Made by a program: the position numbers and the translations under genes. A model generated the notes under the pieces. That model was not told the DNA's origin. It made no database searches and saw nothing but the letters and a program-made list of their open reading frames with translations. Shown piece by piece: positions 52,483 to 60,786 of a stretch of 64,000 nt of DNA (positions are counted from its first letter, which is position 1; the number at the start of each line of letters is the position of its first letter). Source of the DNA: Paenibacillus vietnamensis. Its GTDB lineage: Bacteria; Bacillota; Bacilli; Paenibacillales; Paenibacillaceae. The DNA lies in the NCBI RefSeq assembly GCF_020169515.1, contig NZ_JAHMHW010000013.1, forward strand, positions 1 to 64,000, given 5' to 3'.

Positions 52483-52619
52483 ACTGCCGCTCATGTCATC
52501 ACAGAGGAGTAAAGTGATGACGTGAACGGCAGGTGTGACAGCAAAAGATTTATCTCTTGATCACATGTTCCAGGATTCATCTATTCTGCTCAAAAACTAA
52601 TGGAAGGCGGATTTACGGG

Positions 52620-53510
52620 ATGACTGCACAAACAGGCACACAGAACAAGGCAATCGGCTTTATCGGAACGGGAATTATGGGAGCAAGTATGGCGTCTCAT
52701 CTGCTGAAAGGCGGATACAGGGTGAACGTGTACAACCGGACGAAGGCGAGGGCGCAAGCGCTGCTGGAGCAAGGAGCGTTGTGGTGCGACTCGCCTAAAG
52801 AGGCTGCGGAGCAATCTGGCATCATCATCACGATGCTGGGTTATCCTTCCGACGTCGAGCATATTTATTTCGGGGAAAACGGGCTGCTGCAGCAGGCTCT
52901 TCCGGGCTCACTGCTTATCGATATGACTACGTCCAGCCCCTCGCTTGCCAAACGGATCGCCAGGGAGGCCGAGGCAAGGGGCCTTTCCGCACTGGATGCT
53001 CCCGTATCGGGCGGGGACGTCGGGGCAAGGGAAGCGAGGCTTTCCATTATGGCAGGCGGAGCACCCGAAGCCTTCGATGAGGCTTTGCCGGTATTTCGGC
53101 TGATGGGCGTTAACATTGTCCGTCAAGGGGAAGCGGGAGCCGGCCAATTTACGAAAATGTGCAACCAGATCGCGATCGCCTCGAATATGATCGGCGTAAG
53201 CGAGGCGCTTGTTTATGCCAAACGGGCGGGGCTCGACCAGCGCCTGGTGTTGAAGAGCATTGAGGCCGGGGCAGCGGGAAGCTGGTCCCTTTCGAATCTC
53301 GGACCGCGGATGATTGGCGGCGATTTCGCCCCGGGCTTTTATATTAAACATTTTGTAAAGGACATCGGGATTGCGGTCGAATCCGCAGAAGAGCTGGGAC
53401 TTTCTTTGCCGGGCCTTGCTTTGGCCCGTTCCCTTTATGAGCGGTTAATCGGGCTTGGCGAAGAAAACAGCGGGACACAGGCGCTCTATAAGATTATTTT
53501 GGGAGAATAG
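52620..53510 (+). CDS. HIBADH-family NAD(P)-dependent dehydrogenase
   Basis: A 296-aa beta-hydroxyacid dehydrogenase (6-phosphogluconate dehydrogenase-like). Residues 10-165 form the NAD(P) domain with GFIGTGIMGASMASHLLKGG, and the substrate loop DAPVSGGDVGAREARLSIM (about 125-143) and catalytic Lys in GAGQFTKMCNQI (about 175) are present. Likely reduces or oxidises tartronate semialdehyde, hydroxyisobutyrate or similar. ATG 52620 has GGAAGG 12 nt ahead. It is monocistronic. The tartronate route would complement the hydroxypyruvate-isomerase-like gene at 17783. Confidence 0.88.
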   Translation: MTAQTGTQNKAIGFIGTGIMGASMASHLLKGGYRVNVYNRTKARAQALLEQGALWCDSPKEAAEQSGIIITMLGYPSDVEHIYFGENGLLQQALPGSLLIDMTTSSPSLAKRIAREAEARGLSALDAPVSGGDVGAREARLSIMAGGAPEAFDEALPVFRLMGVNIVRQGEAGAGQFTKMCNQIAIASNMIGVSEALVYAKRAGLDQRLVLKSIEAGAAGSWSLSNLGPRMIGGDFAPGFYIKHFVKDIGIAVESAEELGLSLPGLALARSLYERLIGLGEENSGTQALYKIILGE

Positions 53511-53614
53511 AAAGGACTATTATTGTACATGCTTCATTATTGTGATACATTATTGGAAGATTAATTGTGTTATATATGCGATTATGACTCATATAAGGAT
53601 TGGAGGGGAGTAAG

Positions 53615-54271
53615 ATTCAGCTATCCTCACGGCAATTGGAGCTTCTTGAGCTGGTGAAGAGGCATGCGCCGGTTACCGGTGAACAATTGGCGGAGTATTT
53701 GGGAGTCAGCAGGCCGACGCTGCGCTCTGATTTGTCGCTGCTCGTCATGCTTGGTTTACTGGATGCGAAACCTAAGGTCGGTTATTTTTTAGGCAATACA
53801 TATCGTTCAAACAGCGATCCTATGCAGCAGTTTCATGCTATGAAGGTAAGAGAGGTGCAGGGCGTTCCCGTCAATGTGCCTGATTCTTTGTCCGTGCACG
53901 ACGCTGTTATCACCTTATTTACGGAAAATGCGGATACGCTCCTCGTTATTGGTGAACAGAAACGTTTTGTGGGCATTGTAACGCCCAAGGATTTGCTCAA
54001 AATTACGTTAGGCAATCCCGGATCCGCTTCGATTCCTGTGAGCATGGTGATGACCCGCTACCCGAATATCGTGACGTTAATGCCCGACGACTCCGTGATG
54101 GACGCGATCCGTAAAATGTCGCTCCACCAGGTCGATTGCCTCCCAGTCATTGTGCCCCGGGAAGGGCAAGCGGCGGATCCGGAGGTAACCGGATGGGTTT
54201 CGAAGTCGAATATTATACGTCTTTTGGCGGAAATTGCAGTGGATAGGGAATTGGGGGAGCCGGATTTATGA
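53615..54271 (+). CDS. ccpN: CcpN-type gluconeogenesis repressor (HTH plus CBS domains), possible ATT start
   Basis: About 218 aa: an HTH_11 domain (residues 1-60; TGEQLAEYLGVSRPTLRSDL), then two CBS domains (about 75-210) that bind ATP/ADP. CcpN represses gapB and pckA in Bacillus. Conventional starts do not fit: TTG 53600 has its AAGGA directly against the codon, but ATT 53615 lies 6 nt after GGAGGGG and gives the family N terminus. An ATT start is therefore proposed. Overlaps yqfL by 4 bp, as in Bacillus ccpN-yqfL. Confidence 0.88.
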   Translation: MQLSSRQLELLELVKRHAPVTGEQLAEYLGVSRPTLRSDLSLLVMLGLLDAKPKVGYFLGNTYRSNSDPMQQFHAMKVREVQGVPVNVPDSLSVHDAVITLFTENADTLLVIGEQKRFVGIVTPKDLLKITLGNPGSASIPVSMVMTRYPNIVTLMPDDSVMDAIRKMSLHQVDCLPVIVPREGQAADPEVTGWVSKSNIIRLLAEIAVDRELGEPDL

Positions 54272-55068
54272 CAGAGCAAACGATTTACGTATGCTCCGAT
54301 GCCGTCGGGGAAACGGCGGAAGCGGTAGCAAAGGCAACCTTGCGGCAATTTGCATCCGAGCAAGTAAAGATCAAACGCTATGGACATATAAAGTCCGAGG
54401 ACGAGATTGTCCGTATTGTTGCCGAAGCGCAGGCGACGGGAGGTTTTATCAGCTATACGCTCGTCCAGCCGGAGCTGCGCGAGCTGATGAAGGAAGAATC
54501 GATGAGAGCGGGCGTCCGCGCCGTCGATGTGATGGGGCCGATGATGCAGGCTTATGTCGATACGTTCGGCGACTTTCCGAAGCGGGAGCCGGGCCTGCTT
54601 CACTCCATCGATGATGCTTATCACCGCCGGATGGACGCTATCGAGTTCGCGGTCAAATACGACGACGGCAAGGACGCGCGGGGCTTTATGCAGGCGCAGG
54701 TCGTGCTGATCGGCGTCAGCCGCACCTCGAAGACGCCTTTGAGCATTTTCTTGTCCCACAAGGGGATAAAGACGGCGAATTTGCCGCTGATGCCCGAGGT
54801 GAATCCGCCCGAGGAGCTTAGGCCTTTGCCGGGAAGGCTCGTCATCGGCTTGACGATGCAGCCGGAGCAGCTGCTCGAAATCCGCACCGAGAGGCTGAAG
54901 GCGCTCGGCCTTCCCGCATCGGCGCAATATGCTTCGCCGGAGCGGATCCAGGAGGAGCTGGATTACGCGGCAGGCATTATGAAATCGCTGGAATGCCCGG
55001 TTATCGATGTGACGAACAGGGCGATCGAGGAAACAGCAGGTATTATAATTGAATGGCTTAGCCAATAA
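54268..55068 (+). CDS. yqfL: Pyruvate, phosphate dikinase regulatory protein (DUF299)
   Basis: A 266-aa bifunctional kinase/pyrophosphorylase of the PSRP family that controls PPDK by phosphorylating an active-site Thr. The P-loop-like GVSRTSKTPLSIFL (about residues 150-163) and the N-terminal VCSDAVGETAEAV are conserved. In Bacillus, yqfL supports CcpN function. It is coupled to ccpN by ATGA and followed 33 bp later by ndk. Confidence 0.93.
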   Translation: MTEQTIYVCSDAVGETAEAVAKATLRQFASEQVKIKRYGHIKSEDEIVRIVAEAQATGGFISYTLVQPELRELMKEESMRAGVRAVDVMGPMMQAYVDTFGDFPKREPGLLHSIDDAYHRRMDAIEFAVKYDDGKDARGFMQAQVVLIGVSRTSKTPLSIFLSHKGIKTANLPLMPEVNPPEELRPLPGRLVIGLTMQPEQLLEIRTERLKALGLPASAQYASPERIQEELDYAAGIMKSLECPVIDVTNRAIEETAGIIIEWLSQ

Positions 55069-55101
55069 ATGACTATACCGTTAGAGACAGGGGGAATCCA
55101 C

Positions 55102-55500
55102 ATGGATAAAACGTTTGTAATGGTTAAGCCCGACGGTTTCGAAAGAGGACTGGTCGGGCGTATCGTGGCCCGTTTCGAGGAGAAAGGCTTCAAGCTGGCC
55201 GATGCGAAGGTGATGCAGCTCACAAGAACGCTCGCCGAACATCATTACGACCATTTGCGGTCGAAGCCGTTTTTTGACGAGCTTGTCGATTTTATTATTT
55301 CGGGACCTGTATTCGCAATGATCTGGGAAGGCAAGGATGCGGTCAAAAACGCAAGGGCGCTGATCGGGGCAACGAATCCTTCCGATGCGCTGCCGGGCAC
55401 GATCCGCGGCGATTTCGCCATCGACGTGGCGAGCAATATTATTCACGGCTCGGATTCCGACGAGAATGCGGAACGGGAAATTAACCTATACTTCAGATAA
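55102..55500 (+). CDS. ndk: Nucleoside diphosphate kinase with shortened C terminus
   Basis: A 132-aa NDP kinase that balances NTP pools by a phosphohistidine mechanism. The active-site His lies in NIIHGSDS (about residue 114), with KPDGFERGLVG and PGTIRGDF conserved. ATG 55102 follows AGGGGG; an ATG at 55069 lacks a site. The B. subtilis protein (about 149 aa) has some 17 more C-terminal residues after the equivalent of EREINLYF; here a stop follows within two residues. The core is intact, so the enzyme is probably active. Confidence 0.92.
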   Translation: MDKTFVMVKPDGFERGLVGRIVARFEEKGFKLADAKVMQLTRTLAEHHYDHLRSKPFFDELVDFIISGPVFAMIWEGKDAVKNARALIGATNPSDALPGTIRGDFAIDVASNIIHGSDSDENAEREINLYFR

Positions 55501-55585
55501 GCGGGAAGACCGGAAGAAATCCGCTGTTGACGGATTGGACAGGCATATGGTAAATTTTATAAAAATATATCGTTCAAACACGGAA

Positions 55586-55633
55586 GCACCGTATAAGGAC
55601 GCAGCTTGCTGCGCCTTATAGGGTGCTTTTTTT
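55586..55633 (+). terminator. Intrinsic terminator between ndk and the Tad operon
   Basis: Long stem GCACC(G)TATAAGG(A)CGCAG / CTGCGCCTTATAGGGTGC with seven T. Confidence 0.92.
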
Positions 55634-55658
55634 GTTTGGACCGCGAAGGGGGCTTGCA

Positions 55659-56825
55659 ATGGGAAAATATCAGCTTGCGGTAGCGGCAGGCGAACGGGAA
55701 TATGCGAAGCGGCTGGCCGATTATGTGCGCGACAGCCCGTTTTCCGCTTGCTTTCAGGTCATTGCCTTCACCAACTCGGAGGCATGCCTGAAATACTTGA
55801 AGCAAGGGTACGCGATTGATTTTTTGGCGGCTGAGCCGGTGCTGATGGAGGAGCTGATGGAGGCGTCGGCGGGCATTCCGAAGGCTGTACTGGTGAAGGA
55901 GCTTACCGGACGCGGGGAATTGCCGGAGCTGCTTCAGTTTCAGCCGATTCCCCTGCTACTTCAGAGGTTGTCGGAGCTTCAGACCAGAGGCGGCGTGAAG
56001 TCGTCCGGCCCGGCGGCGCCTTCCGTGAGCGGGGGCGGCGGCGGAGCTAAGGCGGCTAAAGTGACAGCGGTGTACTCGGCGTCCGGAGGAACGGGGAAGA
56101 CCGCAATTGCGCTGCATTTGGCGCATGCCGCAGGCTCCGGCGGCCTCCGCGTTTTTTATCTGAATTTAGAGCTGTGGAATACGTCGGAGAGATGGCTCGG
56201 CAAGCCGAAGAGAGAGGCTGGAGGAGGCATGGCCGCAGGACTTTCCGAGCTGCTGTACGAGCTGAAAGCGCAGCCCGAGCAAGCGGCCGAATGGCTGCTG
56301 GAGCATCGCATCCGCCATCCGCTGCTGAAAGGCGATTATGTGGCTCCGTGCACGAACATGGAGGACCGGCTCACTTTGAGCCCGGACGATGCCCGGGGGC
56401 TGATCGGGGCGATTGCTCGCAGCGGCCAATACGATCTGATTGTCGTCGATCTGGACGACGGGCTTGGCGAGCTTCATGCAGCGGTTTTCGAGCTGTCGCA
56501 GCAGGTGCTTTGGGTTTCGGACGGCGAAGCCGCTGAAGCGGAAAAGCGGATGATGAAGCTGCGTTACGGCGAACAAAAATGGGGCGAGCGGTTCCGCTTA
56601 ATATCCCGGAAATTCCTGATTGTCAGGAACCGTACCGATGCCGCAGCCGAGTCCAGGGTGCGCAGCCGAACAGAACCTAGCGCCGTTCCCGTCCTTTTTC
56701 CGGATGCGGAGGAATGGCGGGCAGGAGAAGCCGGTTTGCTGACGTCTCCGCTGTTCCGCGCGTCGGCGGAGAAGCTCGCCAATTATTTATTCCAAGAGGG
56801 AGGGGCTAAAGGTGCTGACAGATGA
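55659..56825 (+). CDS. CpaE/TadZ-like P-loop ATPase of the Tad locus
   Basis: A 388-aa protein, the first gene of the Tad operon. Residues 1-110 look like a degenerate receiver domain and about 145-370 form a MinD/ParA-type ATPase. The P-loop reads YSASGGTGKTAIALHLA, lacking the signature Lys of the deviant Walker A (KGGxGKT), which is Ser here. DLIVVDLDDGLGE is the Walker B region. CpaE/TadZ localises the pilus machinery at the membrane. ATG 55659 follows AAGGGGG. Confidence 0.85.
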   Translation: MGKYQLAVAAGEREYAKRLADYVRDSPFSACFQVIAFTNSEACLKYLKQGYAIDFLAAEPVLMEELMEASAGIPKAVLVKELTGRGELPELLQFQPIPLLLQRLSELQTRGGVKSSGPAAPSVSGGGGGAKAAKVTAVYSASGGTGKTAIALHLAHAAGSGGLRVFYLNLELWNTSERWLGKPKREAGGGMAAGLSELLYELKAQPEQAAEWLLEHRIRHPLLKGDYVAPCTNMEDRLTLSPDDARGLIGAIARSGQYDLIVVDLDDGLGELHAAVFELSQQVLWVSDGEAAEAEKRMMKLRYGEQKWGERFRLISRKFLIVRNRTDAAAESRVRSRTEPSAVPVLFPDAEEWRAGEAGLLTSPLFRASAEKLANYLFQEGGAKGADR

Positions 56826-58044
56826 GGTCGTTTTGGAGCTGCGGAACCGGATACGCTCCAAGATTGATTTCAGCGGTGCACTGACCGACGAAAGCTTGAT
56901 GAAGCTTGCGGAGGAGGTCGTCTTTCAGTGGTGCGAGCGCCATCCGCTTACGGCAACGGAGAAGGTGAGCTTGGTTAAGAGGCTGTTTCATTCTTTTCGG
57001 GGCTTGGATATTTTGCAGCCGCTGATGGAGGATCCTTCGGTTACCGAAATTATGATTAACCATCATGCCGAAATTTTTGTCGAGCGCCAGGGGTGCTTGA
57101 CGCCTCTATCCGTATCCTTCGAGAGCAGGGAGCGGCTGGAAGACCTCATTCAGACCGTCGTGGCAAGCGTGAACCGTGTGGTGAACGAATCGTCCCCCAT
57201 TGTGGATGCAAGGCTGAAGGACGGCTCAAGGGTGCATGTCGTTCTGCCGCCTATCGCGCTTAAGGGGCCCTGCATGACGATAAGGAAATTTCCCGAGCAG
57301 CCGCTGTCGATGGAGCAGTTGGTGTCGCTCGGCTCATTGACGGCGGAAGCCGCCGCGTTTCTGAAGGACCTGATCGGGGCCGGATACAATGTGTTCATCA
57401 GCGGCGGCACGGGTACCGGAAAAACGACGTTCATCAACGCGTTAACTCAGTTTGTCCCGGCCGACGAACGGATCGTCACGATCGAAGACTCGGCCGAGCT
57501 GCAAATCAGGAGGCTGCCTAATCTGGTTTCCATGGAGACGCGCAATGCCAATACGGAAGGGAAAGGGGAAATTACGATGCGCGATCTTATTCGGGCTTCG
57601 CTTCGCATGAGGCCGAACCGGATTATCGTCGGGGAGGTGCGAGGCGGTGAGGCGCTAGACATGCTGCAAGCTCTCAATACCGGGCATTCGGGAATGAGCA
57701 CTGGCCACAGCAACGGCGCAGGCGACATGATCGCCAGGCTGGAAACGATGGTGCTTAGCGCCGCGGAGCTGCCGGTACAGGTCATCCGGCAGCAGATTGC
57801 TTCGGCGATCGATATCGTCATCCACTTGGCCAGATTCCGGGACCGCTCCCGCAGGGTGAAGGAGATTTGCGAGGTGGCCGGCGTAGAGGGCGGGGAAATC
57901 CGGCTTAATCCGTTATTCCTGTTCGAGGAAGAAGGCGAGCGGAACGGCAAGGTGCTGGGCGGGCTGAAGCGAACGGCGAACGCTCTGATTCATAGCGGGA
58001 AGCTGAGAAGTGCGGGCCGTGGAATAGGAGGGGGGCTTGGGTGA
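56812..58044 (+). CDS. CpaF/TadA-type secretion ATPase
   Basis: A 410-aa type II/IV secretion ATPase powering Flp pilus assembly. The Walker A ISGGTGTGKTTFINAL is near residues 197-212, the Asp box and Walker B lie in RIIVGEVRGGEALDMLQAL (about 270-288) and the His box in TGHSGMSTGHSN. GTG 56812 follows GAGGGAGG and overlaps the previous gene by 14 bp. It is the hexameric motor for the TadB/TadC membrane pair. Confidence 0.93.
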   Translation: MLTDEVVLELRNRIRSKIDFSGALTDESLMKLAEEVVFQWCERHPLTATEKVSLVKRLFHSFRGLDILQPLMEDPSVTEIMINHHAEIFVERQGCLTPLSVSFESRERLEDLIQTVVASVNRVVNESSPIVDARLKDGSRVHVVLPPIALKGPCMTIRKFPEQPLSMEQLVSLGSLTAEAAAFLKDLIGAGYNVFISGGTGTGKTTFINALTQFVPADERIVTIEDSAELQIRRLPNLVSMETRNANTEGKGEITMRDLIRASLRMRPNRIIVGEVRGGEALDMLQALNTGHSGMSTGHSNGAGDMIARLETMVLSAAELPVQVIRQQIASAIDIVIHLARFRDRSRRVKEICEVAGVEGGEIRLNPLFLFEEEGERNGKVLGGLKRTANALIHSGKLRSAGRGIGGGLG

Positions 58045-58949
58045 GCGGACAGGTATTGGCGGCTGGCAGGAAGACGTTGGTGGCGAGCGGGGAAGAAGCA
58101 GCGGGCAGGCCGGCCGCACGCAGGAAGTTTGGATTAGGGGGCTGGCTGGAATGGTTCGGCTGGGAAACGGCTGCCGCGAACGGTAAAGCTCGGTCCGGCG
58201 GGCGAAAGCTCACGGATTACGGGGCGTATGCATTAAGCCGATGGGAGTTTGCCGCCTCCGGAACCTCCGGTGCGCTGTTGTTTTTTGTGTCGGCGTATCT
58301 GTTCTATCATTCCGCAGCCGTATCGTGCGCGGCCGCAGCTCTTGGAATCATCGTCCCGCGGTTCCGGAGGAAGCAGCAGATTGAGCGGCGCAGGGAACGG
58401 CTGAAGCTGCAATTCAAGGAGGCGCTGTTCTCGTTGACCTCTTCGCTTGCAGCCGGCCGTTCACTTGAAAATGCCTTTTTGGCGGCGATCGACGATTTGC
58501 GGCTCTTGTACCCCGATCCGCGCACGGAGCTGCTGCTGGAGCTTCAGATCATCCGCTTCCGGCTGGACAATGCCGAGCCGCTTGAGTCTGCGCTCCGCAG
58601 TCTGGCCGATCGTGCGCAAATCGAGGAGATGACTCAATTTACCGATGCGCTCGCCGCATGCAAGCGTTCCGGGGGCGACTTGGTCGAGGTCATGAAACGG
58701 ACATCGGCCATACTCGGGGAGAAGCTGGATACCGAGCAGGAAATATCGGTCATGATCGCGCAGAAAAAATTCGAGGGACGGATCATGATGGCGGTTCCCT
58801 TCGTGTTTCTAGCTTTTCTGGGCTTGGCCGCCCCCGACTATATGGCGCCTCTGTACGGAGGAGCCGGTTATCTGCTGCTTACCGCCGCTCTGATCCTGCT
58901 GCTTTTGTGCTTTTGGTTCATGGTGAAGATGATGGGCATCCGTATGTAG
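58041..58949 (+). CDS. TadB-like inner-membrane protein
   Basis: A 302-aa GSPII_F/TadB family platform protein. Hydrophobic segments lie near residues 75-110 and 250-300, with a cytoplasmic helical domain (FKEALFSLTSSLAAGRSLEN, about 134-153). GTG 58041 overlaps the CpaF stop by GTGA. Forms the inner-membrane platform with TadC. Confidence 0.9.
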   Translation: MSGQVLAAGRKTLVASGEEAAGRPAARRKFGLGGWLEWFGWETAAANGKARSGGRKLTDYGAYALSRWEFAASGTSGALLFFVSAYLFYHSAAVSCAAAALGIIVPRFRRKQQIERRRERLKLQFKEALFSLTSSLAAGRSLENAFLAAIDDLRLLYPDPRTELLLELQIIRFRLDNAEPLESALRSLADRAQIEEMTQFTDALAACKRSGGDLVEVMKRTSAILGEKLDTEQEISVMIAQKKFEGRIMMAVPFVFLAFLGLAAPDYMAPLYGGAGYLLLTAALILLLLCFWFMVKMMGIRM

Positions 58950-58964
58950 CAAGGAGGGAGCCGG

Positions 58965-59849
58965 ATGATTGAAGCGTTAGCCGCGCTGTCGCTGACCGCA
59001 GGCTGGCTGTATATGGCCGGGGGCCTCGTTCTGAAACAGCTGAGGCATAAGCATGTAAAAGAGCTGGCGGCTGCCGCGGGCACCGGAGACTGGCTAAAGC
59101 GGCTCTTGATAATTGATGCTTTTGCCGGGCAGCTGGAGAGGCTCAAGGCATTCGATACCTTTCAGCTGCCGCTCGGGAGCTATCACATGAAGCTGGTCGT
59201 GTTGAACGGAAGCGAATGGACATTGGAGAGGACGAAGGCCGAAGCGGCCGCTTGCACGGGCAAAGGATATGCTGCTTTTACAAGTTGCGCCTGGCTTAGT
59301 TTGCCGGTCCAGGAACCGCTGCTGCTGCTCATGGGGGCTGTATTCGCTGTACTGCTCGTCGTACGCCCTTTTATCGAGACGGGGAAAAGAGTCGAGCTGA
59401 GAAAGCAGCAGATTATTATGGAGCTGCCGAATATGCTGAGTCAGCTTATGCTGCTGGTGGGTGCCGGTGAGACCGTTCAACAAGCAATAGCTAGATGTCT
59501 GAACGGAAAGGACCGGAACGGGCATCCCCTTTACCGGGAGTGGAGGCTTGCTGCGGAGTCGATGCGGAACGGAATGCCGTTCGATATGGCGATCGAGAAA
59601 TTGAACCGCCGGTGTGCGGTGCAGGAGGTATCGATCTTCACGACGGTGCTGCTTCTTAATTACCGGCGGGGAGGCGAGCATTTTGTGCTGGCGCTTCGGG
59701 AGCTGTCCTATACGCTTTGGGAAAAGCGCAAGGCGATTGCGAGGACGCGCGGCGAGCAGGCTTCCTCCAAGCTGGTGTTTCCGATGGTAGGCATTTTGCT
59801 TGTGCTGATGGTTCTGGTTGGCGCTCCGGCCTTTTTGCTTATGTCATAA
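58965..59849 (+). CDS. TadC-like inner-membrane protein
   Basis: A 294-aa second platform protein of the GSPII_F type, with TM segments near residues 2-20, 110-140 and 270-292 and the helical domain ELPNMLSQLMLLVGAGETVQ (about 153-172). ATG 58965 has AGGAGGG upstream. Pairs with TadB. Confidence 0.9.
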   Translation: MIEALAALSLTAGWLYMAGGLVLKQLRHKHVKELAAAAGTGDWLKRLLIIDAFAGQLERLKAFDTFQLPLGSYHMKLVVLNGSEWTLERTKAEAAACTGKGYAAFTSCAWLSLPVQEPLLLLMGAVFAVLLVVRPFIETGKRVELRKQQIIMELPNMLSQLMLLVGAGETVQQAIARCLNGKDRNGHPLYREWRLAAESMRNGMPFDMAIEKLNRRCAVQEVSIFTTVLLLNYRRGGEHFVLALRELSYTLWEKRKAIARTRGEQASSKLVFPMVGILLVLMVLVGAPAFLLMS

Positions 59850-59876
59850 ATCAAATTCGGGAAAGGAAGATGAAAA

Positions 59877-60062
59877 ATGGAAAATTTCGTACAAGCCGTT
59901 CGTGCGTTTTGGGAAGAGGAGGAAGGTCTCGGGACGCTGGAGATCATTTTGATAATCGCGGTGGTCATTATCATTGCGCTGTTGTTCAAAGATTGGATCG
60001 TCGGGTTAATCGAGCGTTTGATGGGCAAAGCGGACGACGAGGCGGACAAAATATTCAGTTAA
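59877..60062 (+). CDS. Flp-type IVb pilin (prepilin)
   Basis: A 61-aa pilin-like protein: a charged N terminus (MENFVQAVRAFWEEEEGLGT) and one hydrophobic helix (LEIILIIAVVIIIALLF, about residues 21-37). The G-x-x-x-x-E pattern EEGLGTLE is the likely processing site: Gly19 then Glu in the first turn, as in type IVb pilins. Strong AAAGGAAG site before ATG 59877. It probably forms the fibre; no prepilin peptidase lies in the window. Confidence 0.85.
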   Translation: MENFVQAVRAFWEEEEGLGTLEIILIIAVVIIIALLFKDWIVGLIERLMGKADDEADKIFS

Positions 60063-60073
60063 AGGTCGGTGCG

Positions 60074-60778
60074 ATGAGCTTGCATAGAAGGAAACACAGG
60101 CTGCCGCAGTTTCTGAGGCAGGAGCAGGGCAGCTTTACGCTGGAGTCCGCGATTGTTTTTCCCCTTCTGCTCGTTTTCGTATTGATATTTATCGTTTTCG
60201 GCATGTACATGTACCAAAAGGTGACGCTCTATTACGTCGCATCCTCGACAGCTGAACGAACCGCATTCAGCTGGGATAACAGCCACCGGGACCCCCGAAG
60301 CGGCATGCTGACGGAGCCCCGGTACGACGGCTTATATTGGCGCCTCGGAGAGGACGGCATTGCAAGCGGCTTGTTCGGACTTGGATCAGGAGATAAGGCC
60401 CGGTCCTTGACCCTTCCGCAATCGGGCTACAGTAGAGAAGGCGAAGAGGACCTGCCGCTTGGCAAAATGCTTGGGGCCGCAGAGCTGCTGGAGCGAACCG
60501 GTCAGTCCTATGAAGGACAGATCCAATATGCTAACAATTTGGTTAAAAGAGCCGTCGAAGTCAAGCTGAAGCAGCCGCTGTCTGCCGGAGCAGGCGGGCA
60601 AGGCTATTGGAGCAAGGAGCCGAAGACGGTAACGGCGTCCGGCATTGTCGATCCCGTCGAGTTTATCCGGAGCGTGGATCTTGTCCGCTATTTTTCCAGC
60701 CGGTTTGCAGGCAGCGGCGGCGCCGGACAGGCTCAGGCCGGAAAAATTATTTCCCCCTATCAGGGAGCAGGGAGGTGA
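60074..60778 (+). CDS. TadE-like pseudopilin
   Basis: A 234-aa membrane protein whose N terminus EQGSFTLESAIVFPLLLVFV (about residues 17-36) is the TadE motif: E5-like Glu followed by a hydrophobic helix. The remainder is extracytoplasmic. ATG 60074 is preceded by AAAGG. Acts as a minor pilin in assembly. It overlaps no gene but is 12 bp from the pilin. Confidence 0.85.
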   Translation: MSLHRRKHRLPQFLRQEQGSFTLESAIVFPLLLVFVLIFIVFGMYMYQKVTLYYVASSTAERTAFSWDNSHRDPRSGMLTEPRYDGLYWRLGEDGIASGLFGLGSGDKARSLTLPQSGYSREGEEDLPLGKMLGAAELLERTGQSYEGQIQYANNLVKRAVEVKLKQPLSAGAGGQGYWSKEPKTVTASGIVDPVEFIRSVDLVRYFSSRFAGSGGAGQAQAGKIISPYQGAGR

Positions 60779-60786
60779 GCGGAAGC

